Source of the DNA: Massilia arenae
GTDB taxonomy: Bacteria; Pseudomonadota; Gammaproteobacteria; Burkholderiales; Burkholderiaceae_D
Assembly: GCF_008014745.1 (NCBI RefSeq)
Contig: NZ_VPFD01000024.1
Location: forward strand, 1 to 64,000
Length of the DNA stretch: 64,000 nt
Direction of reading: 5' to 3'
Position 1 is the first letter of the stretch, and each line of letters begins with the position of its first letter. A program made the position numbers and the translations under genes. Of this stretch, positions 17,025 to 24,973 are shown piece after piece. The notes below the pieces were generated by a model. It was not told the DNA's origin, made no database searches, and was given only the letters and a program-made list of their open reading frames with translations.

Positions 17025-17746
17025 TGGCTGACATCGTTCTGAAAATCGCCGGCCTGAAGGTCGCCTATGGCGGCATCAAGGCGGTCAAGGGCGTCGACCT
17101 CGAGGTGGCGAAAGGCGAGCTGGTGACGCTGATCGGCGCCAACGGCGCCGGCAAGACCACGACCCTGAAGGCCATCACCGGCACCCTCCCGCCGTGCAAG
17201 GTCGAGGGGGCGATCGAGTATCTCGGCCAGCCGCTGCGCGGCACGCAGTCGTTCCGGATGGTGCGCCAGAAGCTGGCCATGGTGCCGGAAGGGCGGGGCG
17301 TGTTCACCCGCATGTCGATCCACGAAAACCTGTTGATGGGCGCTTACACGCGCGACGACAAGGCCGCGATCGATGCCGACATCGAGAAGTGGTACACCGT
17401 CTTCCCGCGCCTGAAAGAGCGCTCCAGCCAGCTGGCCGGCACCCTGTCGGGCGGCGAACAGCAGATGCTGGCGATGGCGCGCGCGCTAATGTGCCATCCG
17501 ACCCTGCTGCTGCTGGACGAGCCGTCAATGGGCCTGGCCCCGATCATGGTCGAGAAGATCTTCGAGGTGATCCGCGACGTGTCGCAGCAAGGCATCACGA
17601 TCCTGCTGGTGGAGCAGAACGCGAAACTGGCGCTGCAGGCCGCGCACCGCGGCTACGTGATGGATTCGGGCGCGATCACCATGACCGGCAATGCGCGCGA
17701 TATGTTGAACGATCCGCGGGTACAGGCGGCGTATCTGGGCGAGTAG
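17024..17746 (+). CDS. livF: Branched-chain amino acid ABC transporter ATPase LivF
   Basis: 240 residues. Walker A GANGAGKTTTLKA at 38-50, 'MVPEGRGVFTRMSIHENL' (the LivF Q-loop region), signature LSGGEQQMLAMARAL, Walker B LLLLDEPSMGLAP and the H-loop replaced by LLVEQN as usual in LivF. Start overlaps livG by one base. Last gene of the operon, followed 15 bases later by a strong terminator. Confidence 0.95.
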   Translation: MADIVLKIAGLKVAYGGIKAVKGVDLEVAKGELVTLIGANGAGKTTTLKAITGTLPPCKVEGAIEYLGQPLRGTQSFRMVRQKLAMVPEGRGVFTRMSIHENLLMGAYTRDDKAAIDADIEKWYTVFPRLKERSSQLAGTLSGGEQQMLAMARALMCHPTLLLLDEPSMGLAPIMVEKIFEVIRDVSQQGITILLVEQNAKLALQAAHRGYVMDSGAITMTGNARDMLNDPRVQAAYLGE

Positions 17747-17761
17747 GTTCGCCGGGCAGAA

Positions 17762-17806
17762 ATAAAAAGGCCGCCAGACGCGACTGCGTCTGGCGGCCTT
17801 TTTATT
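17762..17806. terminator. Bidirectional terminator between livF and phaP
   Basis: Stem of about 16 bp (AAAGGCCGCCAGACGC with its exact complement) around a GACT loop, with A/T tracts on both sides, so it works in both directions for the converging livF and phasin genes. Confidence 0.93.
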
Positions 17807-17820
17807 TGACCAGCCGCAGC

Positions 17821-18405
17821 TTAGGCCGCAGCGGCAGCCGTGGCAGCGCTGGCAGCATTGCCAGCTTTAGCAGCAGTCGCAGAAAATTGCGACACGGCGG
17901 CGTTCATATTGCTTTCCAGCGCTTCGACCGCCTGCTTGGAGGTCTTGCTGAATTGCTCGTAGCCGGCGTTGGCGTTGCTGATCGCGGTCTTGACGGCGGC
18001 GACGAAGCTTTCCGAGCCGGCCGGGGCGTTCTTGCTCACTTCGTCGACCAGCGAGATGACCTTGCGGTTGGCTTCGACGATCTGGCTTTCGGCGGCTTTC
18101 GAGAATTCGGCGCCGGTGCCGGTGGCGATCGAGGCCAGCTGGCGGCTGTACGACAGGGCTTTCTCGGCGTTCGGCTGGGCTTGCGAGGCGGTCAGCGAGA
18201 AGAATTCTTGTGGGTCCTTGGCGCTCAGCAGCTGGCGAGCAGCGGCCGACGAATCTTCCAGGGTCGAGCGTGCGGTGCTGATGTTCAGCTCAACCAGCTT
18301 CTCCACGCCTTCGAAGGTCTTCGAAGTCAGTGCCGAAAACAGGGCGAATTGGGATTCCAGGCTAGCCTTGGTGGCGTTCGAAAATTGTTCAGGGATTGCA
18401 AACAT
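17821..18405 (-). CDS. phaP: Phasin (PHA granule-associated protein)
   Basis: 194 residues of alpha-helical, Ala/Ser/Glu-rich sequence with the phasin_2 pattern: MFAIPEQFSNATKASLESQF, then 'SALTSKTFEGVEKLVELNIS' and an Ala-rich tail. Phasins coat polyhydroxyalkanoate granules, so the strain probably stores PHA, though no PHA synthase is in view. The start was set at MFAIPE because GGAGAG lies 7 bases upstream; an in-frame ATG four codons earlier lacks a site. Monocistronic. Confidence 0.9.
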   Translation of the reverse strand: MFAIPEQFSNATKASLESQFALFSALTSKTFEGVEKLVELNISTARSTLEDSSAAARQLLSAKDPQEFFSLTASQAQPNAEKALSYSRQLASIATGTGAEFSKAAESQIVEANRKVISLVDEVSKNAPAGSESFVAAVKTAISNANAGYEQFSKTSKQAVEALESNMNAAVSQFSATAAKAGNAASAATAAAAA

Positions 18406-18742
18406 GTGGCTCTCCAAATATGTCGTTTCAAGAATGGACTATTGCTCTGTGAGACAGGTTCTTCATAAAAAGCGACGAAACTCTTTTTGTGCACCGCAAC
18501 AGGGCAGATTTTCTGTCAGTTCGCTTCATGCGTCAAGCGTTTTTGATGCGATGCACCATCCAAGATACATAATTTTCTTGAATGCATTTAATGCAAGAAA
18601 AGTCAATTGATCTGGCGCAAATCGAATGCATCTTTCAGCCGCCCAAAACCCCATGGTAGAGCGCATGCTAGACTCGGTGCTTGCGATTTGCGCTTGTATA
18701 TTCAATAAGTGCCGTGCACTATCACGGCGCATTGCCAGGACC
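18406..18742. other. Gene-free divergent region between phaP and the EamA gene
   Basis: 337 bases, A/T-richer than its flanks. It contains a near-palindrome TTGAATGCATTTAATGCAA at about 18578-18596 and must hold the phaP promoter. I see no convincing -35/-10 pair and no gene; the open frame upstream of the EamA start lacks domain similarity. Confidence 0.45.
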
Positions 18743-19651
18743 ATGTCGACCCACGCACCTTCCATCTCCGGCAGCTCCTGGCTGTCGCCCGTGCCCCTGT
18801 TCTTTGTCTTCCTCTGGAGCACGGGTTTCATCGTCGCGAAGCTCGGCCTGCCGTACGCGCCGCCGCTGACCTTCCTCATCGTGCGTTGCCTGGGTGTGCT
18901 GGCGGTGCTGCTGCCCCTGATCCTGCTCTGCCGCGCGCCCTGGCCGCGCGGCCAGGTCCTGCACCTCGCGGTCTCGGGCCTGCTGCTGCAGGCGGGCTAC
19001 CTGGGCGGCGTGTGGGCCGCCATCAAGCTCGGCATGCCGGCGGGGCTGACCGCCCTGATCGTCGGCATGCAGCCTATCCTCACCGCCGCCGCCGCGCCGC
19101 TGATCGGCGAGCGGGTGCGGCCGATCCAGTGGCTGGGCCTGCTGCTCGGCCTGTCCGGCGTGGCCCTGGTGGTCTATGCCAAGCTGGGCCTGGCCGGCCT
19201 GTCGCCCGCCGCCCTCGGCCTGTGCGTGTTCGCGCTGCTGAGCATTACGGCCGGCACCATGTACCAGCGCCGCTTCTGCCCCCGCTTCGACCTGCGCAGC
19301 GGCACCGCGATCCAGTTCGGGGCCACGGTGCTGGTGCTGGCGCCGATCGCGGTGTGGCTGGAAGACCTCGATCCGGCGTTTTCGACGGTGACCTGGAGCG
19401 CCGACTTCATCATCGCCTGGCTGTGGTCGGTGTTCGCGCTGTCGATCGGCGCCATCTTCCTGCTGTTCAAACTCATCGGGCGCAGCCAGGCGACCGAGGT
19501 GACGAGCCTGATGTACCTGACCCCGCCGACCACGGCCATCATGGCCTGGCTGCTGTTCGGCGAAGCCTTCAACGCGCTCGGCCTGGCGGGAATGGCGGTG
19601 GCCGTCACCGGCGTCGCCTTCGTCGTGCGCAAACCAAAGGAGACCACATGA
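18743..19651 (+). CDS. EamA-family (DMT) exporter
   Basis: 302 residues with ten predicted helices in two EamA repeats. Landmarks are 'FLWSTGFIVAKLGLPYAPPL' in repeat 1 and 'TSLMYLTPPTTAIMAWLLFG' in repeat 2. Inner-membrane drug/metabolite exporter of unknown substrate. CAGGA lies 4 bases before the chosen ATG. The end overlaps the nitroreductase start by four bases (ATGA), so the two are coupled. Confidence 0.88.
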   Translation: MSTHAPSISGSSWLSPVPLFFVFLWSTGFIVAKLGLPYAPPLTFLIVRCLGVLAVLLPLILLCRAPWPRGQVLHLAVSGLLLQAGYLGGVWAAIKLGMPAGLTALIVGMQPILTAAAAPLIGERVRPIQWLGLLLGLSGVALVVYAKLGLAGLSPAALGLCVFALLSITAGTMYQRRFCPRFDLRSGTAIQFGATVLVLAPIAVWLEDLDPAFSTVTWSADFIIAWLWSVFALSIGAIFLLFKLIGRSQATEVTSLMYLTPPTTAIMAWLLFGEAFNALGLAGMAVAVTGVAFVVRKPKETT

Positions 19652-20346
19652 CCATCGAGAATCCCGGCCAGGCAGCGGTCGACGCCGCCATCACCTCGCG
19701 CCGTTCGATCCGCGCCTTCCTCGACAAGCCGGTCGCGCGCGAAGACATCGCCCGCATCCTGGACGTGGCGGCGCGCGCGCCGTCCGGCACCAACACCCAG
19801 CCGTGGAAAGTCCACGTGCTGACCGGGGAAGCGCGCGCGCGCCTGTCGGGCGCGATCCTGGCGGCGTACGCCGACCCCGGGCAGGCCGCCCAGCACCACG
19901 AGGAATATCCCTACTATCCGCGCGAATGGGTGTCGCCGTATATCGACCGGCGCCGCAAGGTCGGCTGGGATTTATATAGCCTGCTGGGCCTGACGCGCGA
20001 TAACAAAGCCGGCATGGCGGCCCAGCATGGGCGCAACTTCGCCTTCTTCGATGCGCCGGTCGGGATGATCTTTACTATCGACCGCATCATGGAGCAGGGC
20101 TCCTGGCTCGATTACGGGATGTTCTTGCAGAACATCATGGTGGCGGCGCGAGCGAGGGGACTGGATACCTGCCCGCAAGCCGCTTTTACGCAGTATCATC
20201 GGATCATCGCGGCCGAACTGGGGCTGCCGGCGAGCGAGATGGTGGTGTGCGGCATGGCGCTGGGCTGGGCCGATCCGGCGCGGATCGAGAACAGCCTGGC
20301 AACCGAGCGCGAACCCAGCCACGTGTTCGCCCGCTTCATGGACTAA
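19648..20346 (+). CDS. Nitroreductase-family flavoprotein
   Basis: 232 residues. FMN-binding nitroreductase fold: RRSIRAFLDKPV (residues 18-29) and 'ARAPSGTNTQPWKVHVL' are the phosphate- and flavin-binding segments; 'WLDYGMFLQNIMVAARARGL' is the dimer helix. It probably reduces quinones, nitro groups or enones with NAD(P)H. Translationally coupled to the EamA exporter (4-base overlap with GGAG upstream), which hints at joint detoxification of some compound; this is inference. Confidence 0.88.
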   Translation: MTIENPGQAAVDAAITSRRSIRAFLDKPVAREDIARILDVAARAPSGTNTQPWKVHVLTGEARARLSGAILAAYADPGQAAQHHEEYPYYPREWVSPYIDRRRKVGWDLYSLLGLTRDNKAGMAAQHGRNFAFFDAPVGMIFTIDRIMEQGSWLDYGMFLQNIMVAARARGLDTCPQAAFTQYHRIIAAELGLPASEMVVCGMALGWADPARIENSLATEREPSHVFARFMD

Positions 20347-20513
20347 AGTAACAAGTAATAATATCTCGTTGATATTAAACGAAAGTTTCGCAAGGAAGAG
20401 TCTGTTGGTTTTTGCGGATTATTGCCGCACAGAATATTCTTTTCTCTTGCGATCGAGCGTCGTTCCGCTACACTTCCATCTGTATCTCATCAGTTTGGTC
20501 CAGGGGCGTCTCG

Positions 20514-21674
20514 ATGTTTAAACTTGCTTTGGCTGCAGTTGTCGCCACGTTGTTCGCTATTGCACCCATGCAGGCATCCGGTGCGGGGGCGGGCGCAGGT
20601 GCGGGCGCAACCGAACAAGCGAAGAAAGCCAAGCCTGCCAAGGTTGCCAAGAAAAAGCCCAAGCGCAAAGCCAAGGCCAAGACCACCAAGAAGCGCAAGG
20701 AAGTCGCGGTCGCCGGCGACAATGGCCAGCGCATGGTGCGCCGGGTCCGGACCGTCAACGGCAAGCGCGTCGTCACCTATCATCCGGCACGCACCGCGGC
20801 AGCAGGCGCCGTCGCAGTTGCGGCGGCCGCGACGGCGGGCGACAAGGCTGGCTTGCACAAGACCGACGATCCGCTGTCCCTGCGTTCCAGCGTCGCCTAT
20901 GTGGTCGACCAGAACAGCGCCGAAGTGCTGTTCGAGAAGAACGCCAACGTCGCGCTGCCGATCGCCTCGATCACCAAGCTGATGACCGGCATGGTCGTCA
21001 TGGAGGCAAAGCAAGACCTCGACGAAGTGCTGCGCGTCACCGACGCCGACGTCGACCGCCTGAAATACAGCAGCTCACGGCTGTCGGTCGGCTCGCGCAT
21101 GACGCGGCGCGAACTGCTGCACATCACCCTCATGAGTTCCGAGAACCGCGCCGCCTCGGCGCTGGGCCGCAACTACCCGGGCGGCATCGAGGCCTTTGTC
21201 ACCGCGATGAACGCCAAGGCGCGCGCACTCGGCATGATGGATACCCATTACGTCGATTCGAGCGGCCTGTCGAGCCGCAACGTTTCGAGCGCGCGCGACC
21301 TCGTCAAGCTGGTGATGGCGGCCCACGAAGACCCGCTGCTGCGCGAATTCTCCACCACGCCGAAATCGACCGTGCAGGCCAGCGGCCGCACCATGCATTA
21401 CGCGAACACCAACTACCTGGTGTCGCTGCCTGACTGGAATATCGGCCTGCAAAAGACCGGCTTCATCAACGAAGCGGGGCGCTGCCTGGTGATGCAGGCC
21501 ATGATCCATGGCCGCAATGTGGTGATGGTGTTCCTGGATTCAAAAGGCAAGATGTCGCGCACGGCCGACGCCGGCCGCATCCGCCGCTGGATCGAGTCGC
21601 TGCCGGACCGCATGGATGTCGATGCGGTGCGCGCGCCGACCATCACGGCCAGCGCGCCGGCGTTGCCGCATTAA
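20514..21674 (+). CDS. pbpG: D-alanyl-D-alanine endopeptidase (PBP7-like) with Lys-rich linker
   Basis: 386 residues. Signal peptide 1-22, then a strikingly basic linker (residues about 36-62, nearly all Lys/Ala/Pro), then a class S11 peptidase domain: SxxK as SITKL near 152, SxN as SSENRAA near 208, KTG as QKTGFINEAG near 314. Such enzymes cleave meso-DAP cross-links in the periplasm. E. coli PbpG is 310 residues, so the extra length is the basic linker. AGGGG lies 8 bases before the ATG. The REP-like doublet starts 4 bases after the stop. Confidence 0.88.
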   Translation: MFKLALAAVVATLFAIAPMQASGAGAGAGAGATEQAKKAKPAKVAKKKPKRKAKAKTTKKRKEVAVAGDNGQRMVRRVRTVNGKRVVTYHPARTAAAGAVAVAAAATAGDKAGLHKTDDPLSLRSSVAYVVDQNSAEVLFEKNANVALPIASITKLMTGMVVMEAKQDLDEVLRVTDADVDRLKYSSSRLSVGSRMTRRELLHITLMSSENRAASALGRNYPGGIEAFVTAMNAKARALGMMDTHYVDSSGLSSRNVSSARDLVKLVMAAHEDPLLREFSTTPKSTVQASGRTMHYANTNYLVSLPDWNIGLQKTGFINEAGRCLVMQAMIHGRNVVMVFLDSKGKMSRTADAGRIRRWIESLPDRMDVDAVRAPTITASAPALPH

Positions 21675-21677
21675 TGC

Positions 21678-21781
21678 CGTCGTTCCCGCGGAGGCGGGAA
21701 CCCAAGCTTGCCGGCATCGACCCTACGTTATTTATTTCGTCGATGCGAAAGACTTAGGTTCCCGCCTTCGCGGGAACGACG
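21678..21781. repeat. REP-like inverted doublet, copy 1
   Basis: Two 29-base arms in inverted orientation. The left arm begins CGTCGTTCCCGCGGAGG and ends GGGAACCCAAG; the right arm begins CTTAGGTTCCCGCC and ends CGGGAACGACG. Each arm is itself an imperfect hairpin (TTCCCGC/GCGGGAA). The 46-base spacer starts CTTGCCGGC. Related doublets are at 44452-44558 and 52095-52199. Confidence 0.9.
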
Positions 21782-21800
21782 TGTTAGTGCCGCGGGTGAG

Positions 21801-22586
21801 TTATACGTTCGGCACCGCCCGATAGCCCAGCGTCGACGAAATCCGCGACGCCGTCTGCACCAGGTCTTCGAGCCAGTCTTCCTGCAAGCGGTCGGCCGGC
21901 GCCGAGATCGACAATCCCGCCACCAGCTTGCCGCTGTCGTCATGGATGCCGGCCGCCATGCAGCGCACGCCCAGTTCCAGTTCTTCGTTGTCGCGCGCAT
22001 AGCCGCGCGCCCGCACCAGGCTCAGTTCGCGTTCCAGCCGCGCCAGTTCGGTGATCGAATTGCGCGTGTGGCCGGACAGCCCCGTGCGGGTGGCATAGGC
22101 GCGGATCGCCTTGACGTCGTCCACCGACAGAAACAGCTTGCCGGTGGATGTCAGGTGCAGCGGGCCGCGTCCGCCGATGGCGCGCACCACCTGCATCCCC
22201 GAACGCTCCGAGAAGGCGCGGTCGATGTAGACGATCTCGTCGCCCTGGCGCACCGACAGGTTGACCGTCTGCTGGGTCTTGCGGTGCAGGGCGCGCATGG
22301 CGTCGAGCGCCGCTTCGCGCACCGACAGCCGGCTCTTGACCACATTGCCCAGTTCCAGCAGGCGCATGCCCAGGCGGTAGGTTCCCGGCTCGACCCGGTC
22401 GACGAAGCGCGTGACGACCATGTCGTTGAGGATCCGGTGCGCGGTCGAAGGATGCAGGCCTGACACCCGCGACAATTCCTTGAGGCTCACAGGGTCGGTA
22501 TAGCTCGCCAACGCATCGAGCAGCGCCATCATGCGTTCGATGACCTGGATCGACGTCTTGGCTGGAGTAGGGGTTTCCATTTTCAT
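21801..22586 (-). CDS. IclR-family transcriptional regulator
   Basis: 261 residues. N-terminal winged HTH: 'VSLKELSRVSGLHPSTAHRI' near 33-52; C-terminal IclR effector domain with 'VYIDRAFSERSGMQVVRAIG', HLTSTGKLFL and 'RGYARDNEELELGVRCMAAG'. IclR proteins control catabolic genes using a small effector. The only divergent neighbour is dgkA, so the target is not evident from context. No clear ribosome site; ATG at 22586 or 22580 are both possible. Confidence 0.92.
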   Translation of the reverse strand: MKMETPTPAKTSIQVIERMMALLDALASYTDPVSLKELSRVSGLHPSTAHRILNDMVVTRFVDRVEPGTYRLGMRLLELGNVVKSRLSVREAALDAMRALHRKTQQTVNLSVRQGDEIVYIDRAFSERSGMQVVRAIGGRGPLHLTSTGKLFLSVDDVKAIRAYATRTGLSGHTRNSITELARLERELSLVRARGYARDNEELELGVRCMAAGIHDDSGKLVAGLSISAPADRLQEDWLEDLVQTASRISSTLGYRAVPNV

Positions 22587-22737
22587 GATGTGGTTGGTGC
22601 AGTGCAGTATCGTTCACTTTATACCATGATGTGAAAAGACCATGCAAACCGGCGGGTTGCGTCGCAGGCCAACTTGCCACATGCTTGTGCGCGGACGGGG
22701 CATAATGTCGTTCCTGCATGTTTGAATGCCAAGAACG

Positions 22738-23124
22738 ATGGAAAACCCGATCAGCGAATTCAAGACCTTGCGCGGCCTGGAGCGCATTGGCGCCGCCTGC
22801 CGCAATACCTGGGACGGCCTGCGCTGGGCCTGGCGCAGCGAAGCGGCGTTCCGGCAAGAGGTGGTGTTGATCGTCATCGCCACCGTGGTGGCGCTGCTGT
22901 TGCCGGTGTCCGGCTTCCAGAAGCTGGCCCTGGTCGGCGTGCTGGTCGTGGTGCTGGTGGTCGAGCTGATCAATTCGGCGATCGAGGCGGTGGTCGACCG
23001 CATCTCGCTGGAACGGCATCCGCTGTCCAAGGCGGCCAAGGACCTGGGCAGCGCCGCGGTGGCCTTGACCCTGCTGCTGGCTGCCGCCACCTGGGCCGTC
23101 GTGCTGTACAACCGCTTTGTTTGA
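22738..23124 (+). CDS. dgkA: Diacylglycerol kinase DgkA
   Basis: 128 residues with three membrane helices. Family signature 'VELINSAIEAVVDRISLERH' near 75-94, including the conserved Glu and Asn of the active site; AFRQE near 37-41 is the first conserved acidic site. It phosphorylates diacylglycerol from osmoregulated glucan or LPS modification back to phosphatidate. Start set at MENPIS to match E. coli length; an in-frame ATG four codons earlier is possible. Confidence 0.95.
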   Translation: MENPISEFKTLRGLERIGAACRNTWDGLRWAWRSEAAFRQEVVLIVIATVVALLLPVSGFQKLALVGVLVVVLVVELINSAIEAVVDRISLERHPLSKAAKDLGSAAVALTLLLAAATWAVVLYNRFV

Positions 23125-23214
23125 AGCCATCCGCGTGGATGGCGCGTTTATTGAGAGCCGTCCCTGCCCACACCTGCGGGCGGCGCTATGTATGACTCAA
23201 CCATGGAGAAGACT

Positions 23215-23853
23215 ATGACCTTACGCCTCGGCGACACCGCTCCCGATTTCGAACAGGATTCCAGCATCGGCAAGATCCGCTTCCACGAGTGGGCGGGCGA
23301 TTCCTGGGTGGTGCTGTTCTCGCACCCGGCCGACTTCACGCCGGTGTGCACGACCGAACTGGGCCTGACCGCCAAGCTCAAGCCGGAGTTCGACAAGCGC
23401 AACGTCAAGGCGATCGCGCTGTCGGTCGACCCGGCCGACAAGCACATCGACTGGATCAAGGATATCGAAGAGACGCAGAAAACCGTGGTCGGCTTCCCGA
23501 TCGTGGCCGATGCCGACCGTTCGGTGTCGACCCTGTACGACATGATCCATCCTGAGCAGTCGGCCACCGCCACCGTGCGCTCGCTGTTCGTGATCGATCC
23601 GAACAAGAAGATCCGCCTGACCATTACCTACCCGATGAGCACCGGTCGCAACTTCGACGAAGTGCTGCGCGTGATCGACGCTCTGCAGCTGACCGACGGC
23701 TACACCGTCGCCACGCCGGGCAACTGGAAGGATGGCGACAACGTCATCATCCCGCTGACCGTCACCGATCCCGACGTCATCAAGCAGAAGTACCCGAAAG
23801 GCTTCGAAGCGCCGCGTCCTTATCTGCGCCTGACGCCACAGCCGAACAAGTAA
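23215..23853 (+). CDS. 1-Cys peroxiredoxin (Prx6 type)
   Basis: 212 residues. The peroxidatic cysteine is Cys45 in HPADFTPVCTTELG. A long C-terminal arm (TDGYTVATPGNWKDGD, KYPKGFEAPRPYLRLTPQP) marks the Prx6/AhpC-C subfamily. No resolving cysteine is evident, so it is a 1-Cys enzyme reducing hydroperoxides with an external thiol. Start at 23215 because GGAGAAG lies 7 bases upstream. A good terminator follows. Confidence 0.94.
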   Translation: MTLRLGDTAPDFEQDSSIGKIRFHEWAGDSWVVLFSHPADFTPVCTTELGLTAKLKPEFDKRNVKAIALSVDPADKHIDWIKDIEETQKTVVGFPIVADADRSVSTLYDMIHPEQSATATVRSLFVIDPNKKIRLTITYPMSTGRNFDEVLRVIDALQLTDGYTVATPGNWKDGDNVIIPLTVTDPDVIKQKYPKGFEAPRPYLRLTPQPNK

Positions 23854-23879
23854 TCCGCACCTCACGCCTCGCACCGATG

Positions 23880-23913
23880 CGGCGAGCCCGGCAATGCCAG
23901 GCTCGCCGTTTTT
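23880..23913 (+). terminator. Intrinsic terminator of the peroxiredoxin gene
   Basis: Stem CGGCGAGCC/GGCTCGCCG with an 11-base loop followed by TTTTT. Confidence 0.9.
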
Positions 23914-24019
23914 ATTTGGTGTTTCACAACGACGGCCAAAAAATAACGCGCTCCGTACGAATTTTTCCGCATAAGAACATGCGTTTTTGCCTCGCTGCCA
24001 CATAGCAATTCGCATCTAA

Positions 24020-24055
24020 ACAAATAATTATTCTTTCGTTTGCTTTATGAGCATA
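24020..24055 (+). promoter_or_regulatory. Candidate CysB-type activator region upstream of cysT
   Basis: The A/T-rich stretch AATTATTCTTTCGTTTGC followed by TTTATGAGCATA stands out from its GC-rich surroundings and resembles the degenerate TATTC/TTTAT-type half sites of CysB activation regions. It is about 55-80 bases before cysT. The site is so degenerate that this is only a suggestion. Confidence 0.3.
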
Positions 24056-24103
24056 GCGTGAGAATATGCGATTCCGATAGAAGAATTTGTAATAAGGACT
24101 CGC

Positions 24104-24973
24104 ATGACTTCGCTTGCATTGCCGGGAAACGCGGCAGCAACCAAGCCCAGGCGGCCGGGACGGGTCATTCCCGGTTTTGGCATCTCGCTGGGCTTTACGC
24201 TGTTCTACCTGGCGCTGATCGTCCTCATCCCGCTGTCCGCGGTGTTCCTGAATACCTTCAGCATGAGCTGGGCGGATTTCTGGGCGACCGTCACGTCCGA
24301 GCGCGTGATGGCGTCCTACCGCCTCAGTTTCGGCGCGTCCCTGATCGCGGCTGCCCTCAACGTCGTCTTCGGCGGCATCGTGGCCTGGGTGCTGGTGCGC
24401 TACCAGTTCCCCGGCAAGCGCCTGGTCGACGCCCTGGTCGACCTGCCGTTCGCGCTGCCGACCGCGGTGGCCGGCATCACGCTCACCGCGCTGTACGCCC
24501 ACAACGGCTGGATCGGCCAGTACCTGGCCACGCTGGGCATCAAGGTGGCGTTCACGCCGCTGGGCGTGGTGGTGGCGCTGACCCTCATCGGCCTGCCGTT
24601 CGTCGTGCGCACGGTGCAGCCGGTGCTCGAAGAAGCCGAGAAGGAACTGGAAGAAGCCGCCGCCAGCCTGGGCGCCGCGCCGCTGCAGACCTTCATCCGC
24701 GTGGTGCTGCCGACCATCACCCCGGCGCTGCTGACCGGCTTCGCGCTGGCCTTCGCGCGCGCCACCGGCGAATACGGTTCCGTCATCTTCATCGCCGGCA
24801 ACCTGCCGATGGTGTCCGAGATCACGCCGTTGCTCATCATTTCCAAGCTGGAGCAATACGATTACGCCGGCGCGACCGCGATCGCGGTGGTGATGCTGGT
24901 GTTCTCCTTCATCCTGCTGCTGGCGATTAATCTTCTCCAGGCGTGGACGCGCAAACGGGCGGGCAAGTCATGA
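24104..24973 (+). CDS. cysT: Sulfate/thiosulfate ABC transporter permease CysT (CysU)
   Basis: 289 residues with six or more helices. The start region 'ISLGFTLFYLALIVLIPLSA' and the EAA loop 'EEAEKELEEAAASLGAAPLQ' identify the sulfate permease family, as does 'RATGEYGSVIFIAGNLP'. AAGGA precedes the ATG by 7 bases. Its stop overlaps cysW by four bases. No sulfate-binding protein (sbp or cysP) lies upstream. Confidence 0.95.
   Translation: MTSLALPGNAAATKPRRPGRVIPGFGISLGFTLFYLALIVLIPLSAVFLNTFSMSWADFWATVTSERVMASYRLSFGASLIAAALNVVFGGIVAWVLVRYQFPGKRLVDALVDLPFALPTAVAGITLTALYAHNGWIGQYLATLGIKVAFTPLGVVVALTLIGLPFVVRTVQPVLEEAEKELEEAAASLGAAPLQTFIRVVLPTITPALLTGFALAFARATGEYGSVIFIAGNLPMVSEITPLLIISKLEQYDYAGATAIAVVMLVFSFILLLAINLLQAWTRKRAGKS

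Noticed and set aside
21678..21781. Repeats considered as a CRISPR remnant
   Set aside because: Only two inverted arms per locus, dispersed copies, no direct repeat-spacer periodicity and no cas genes.
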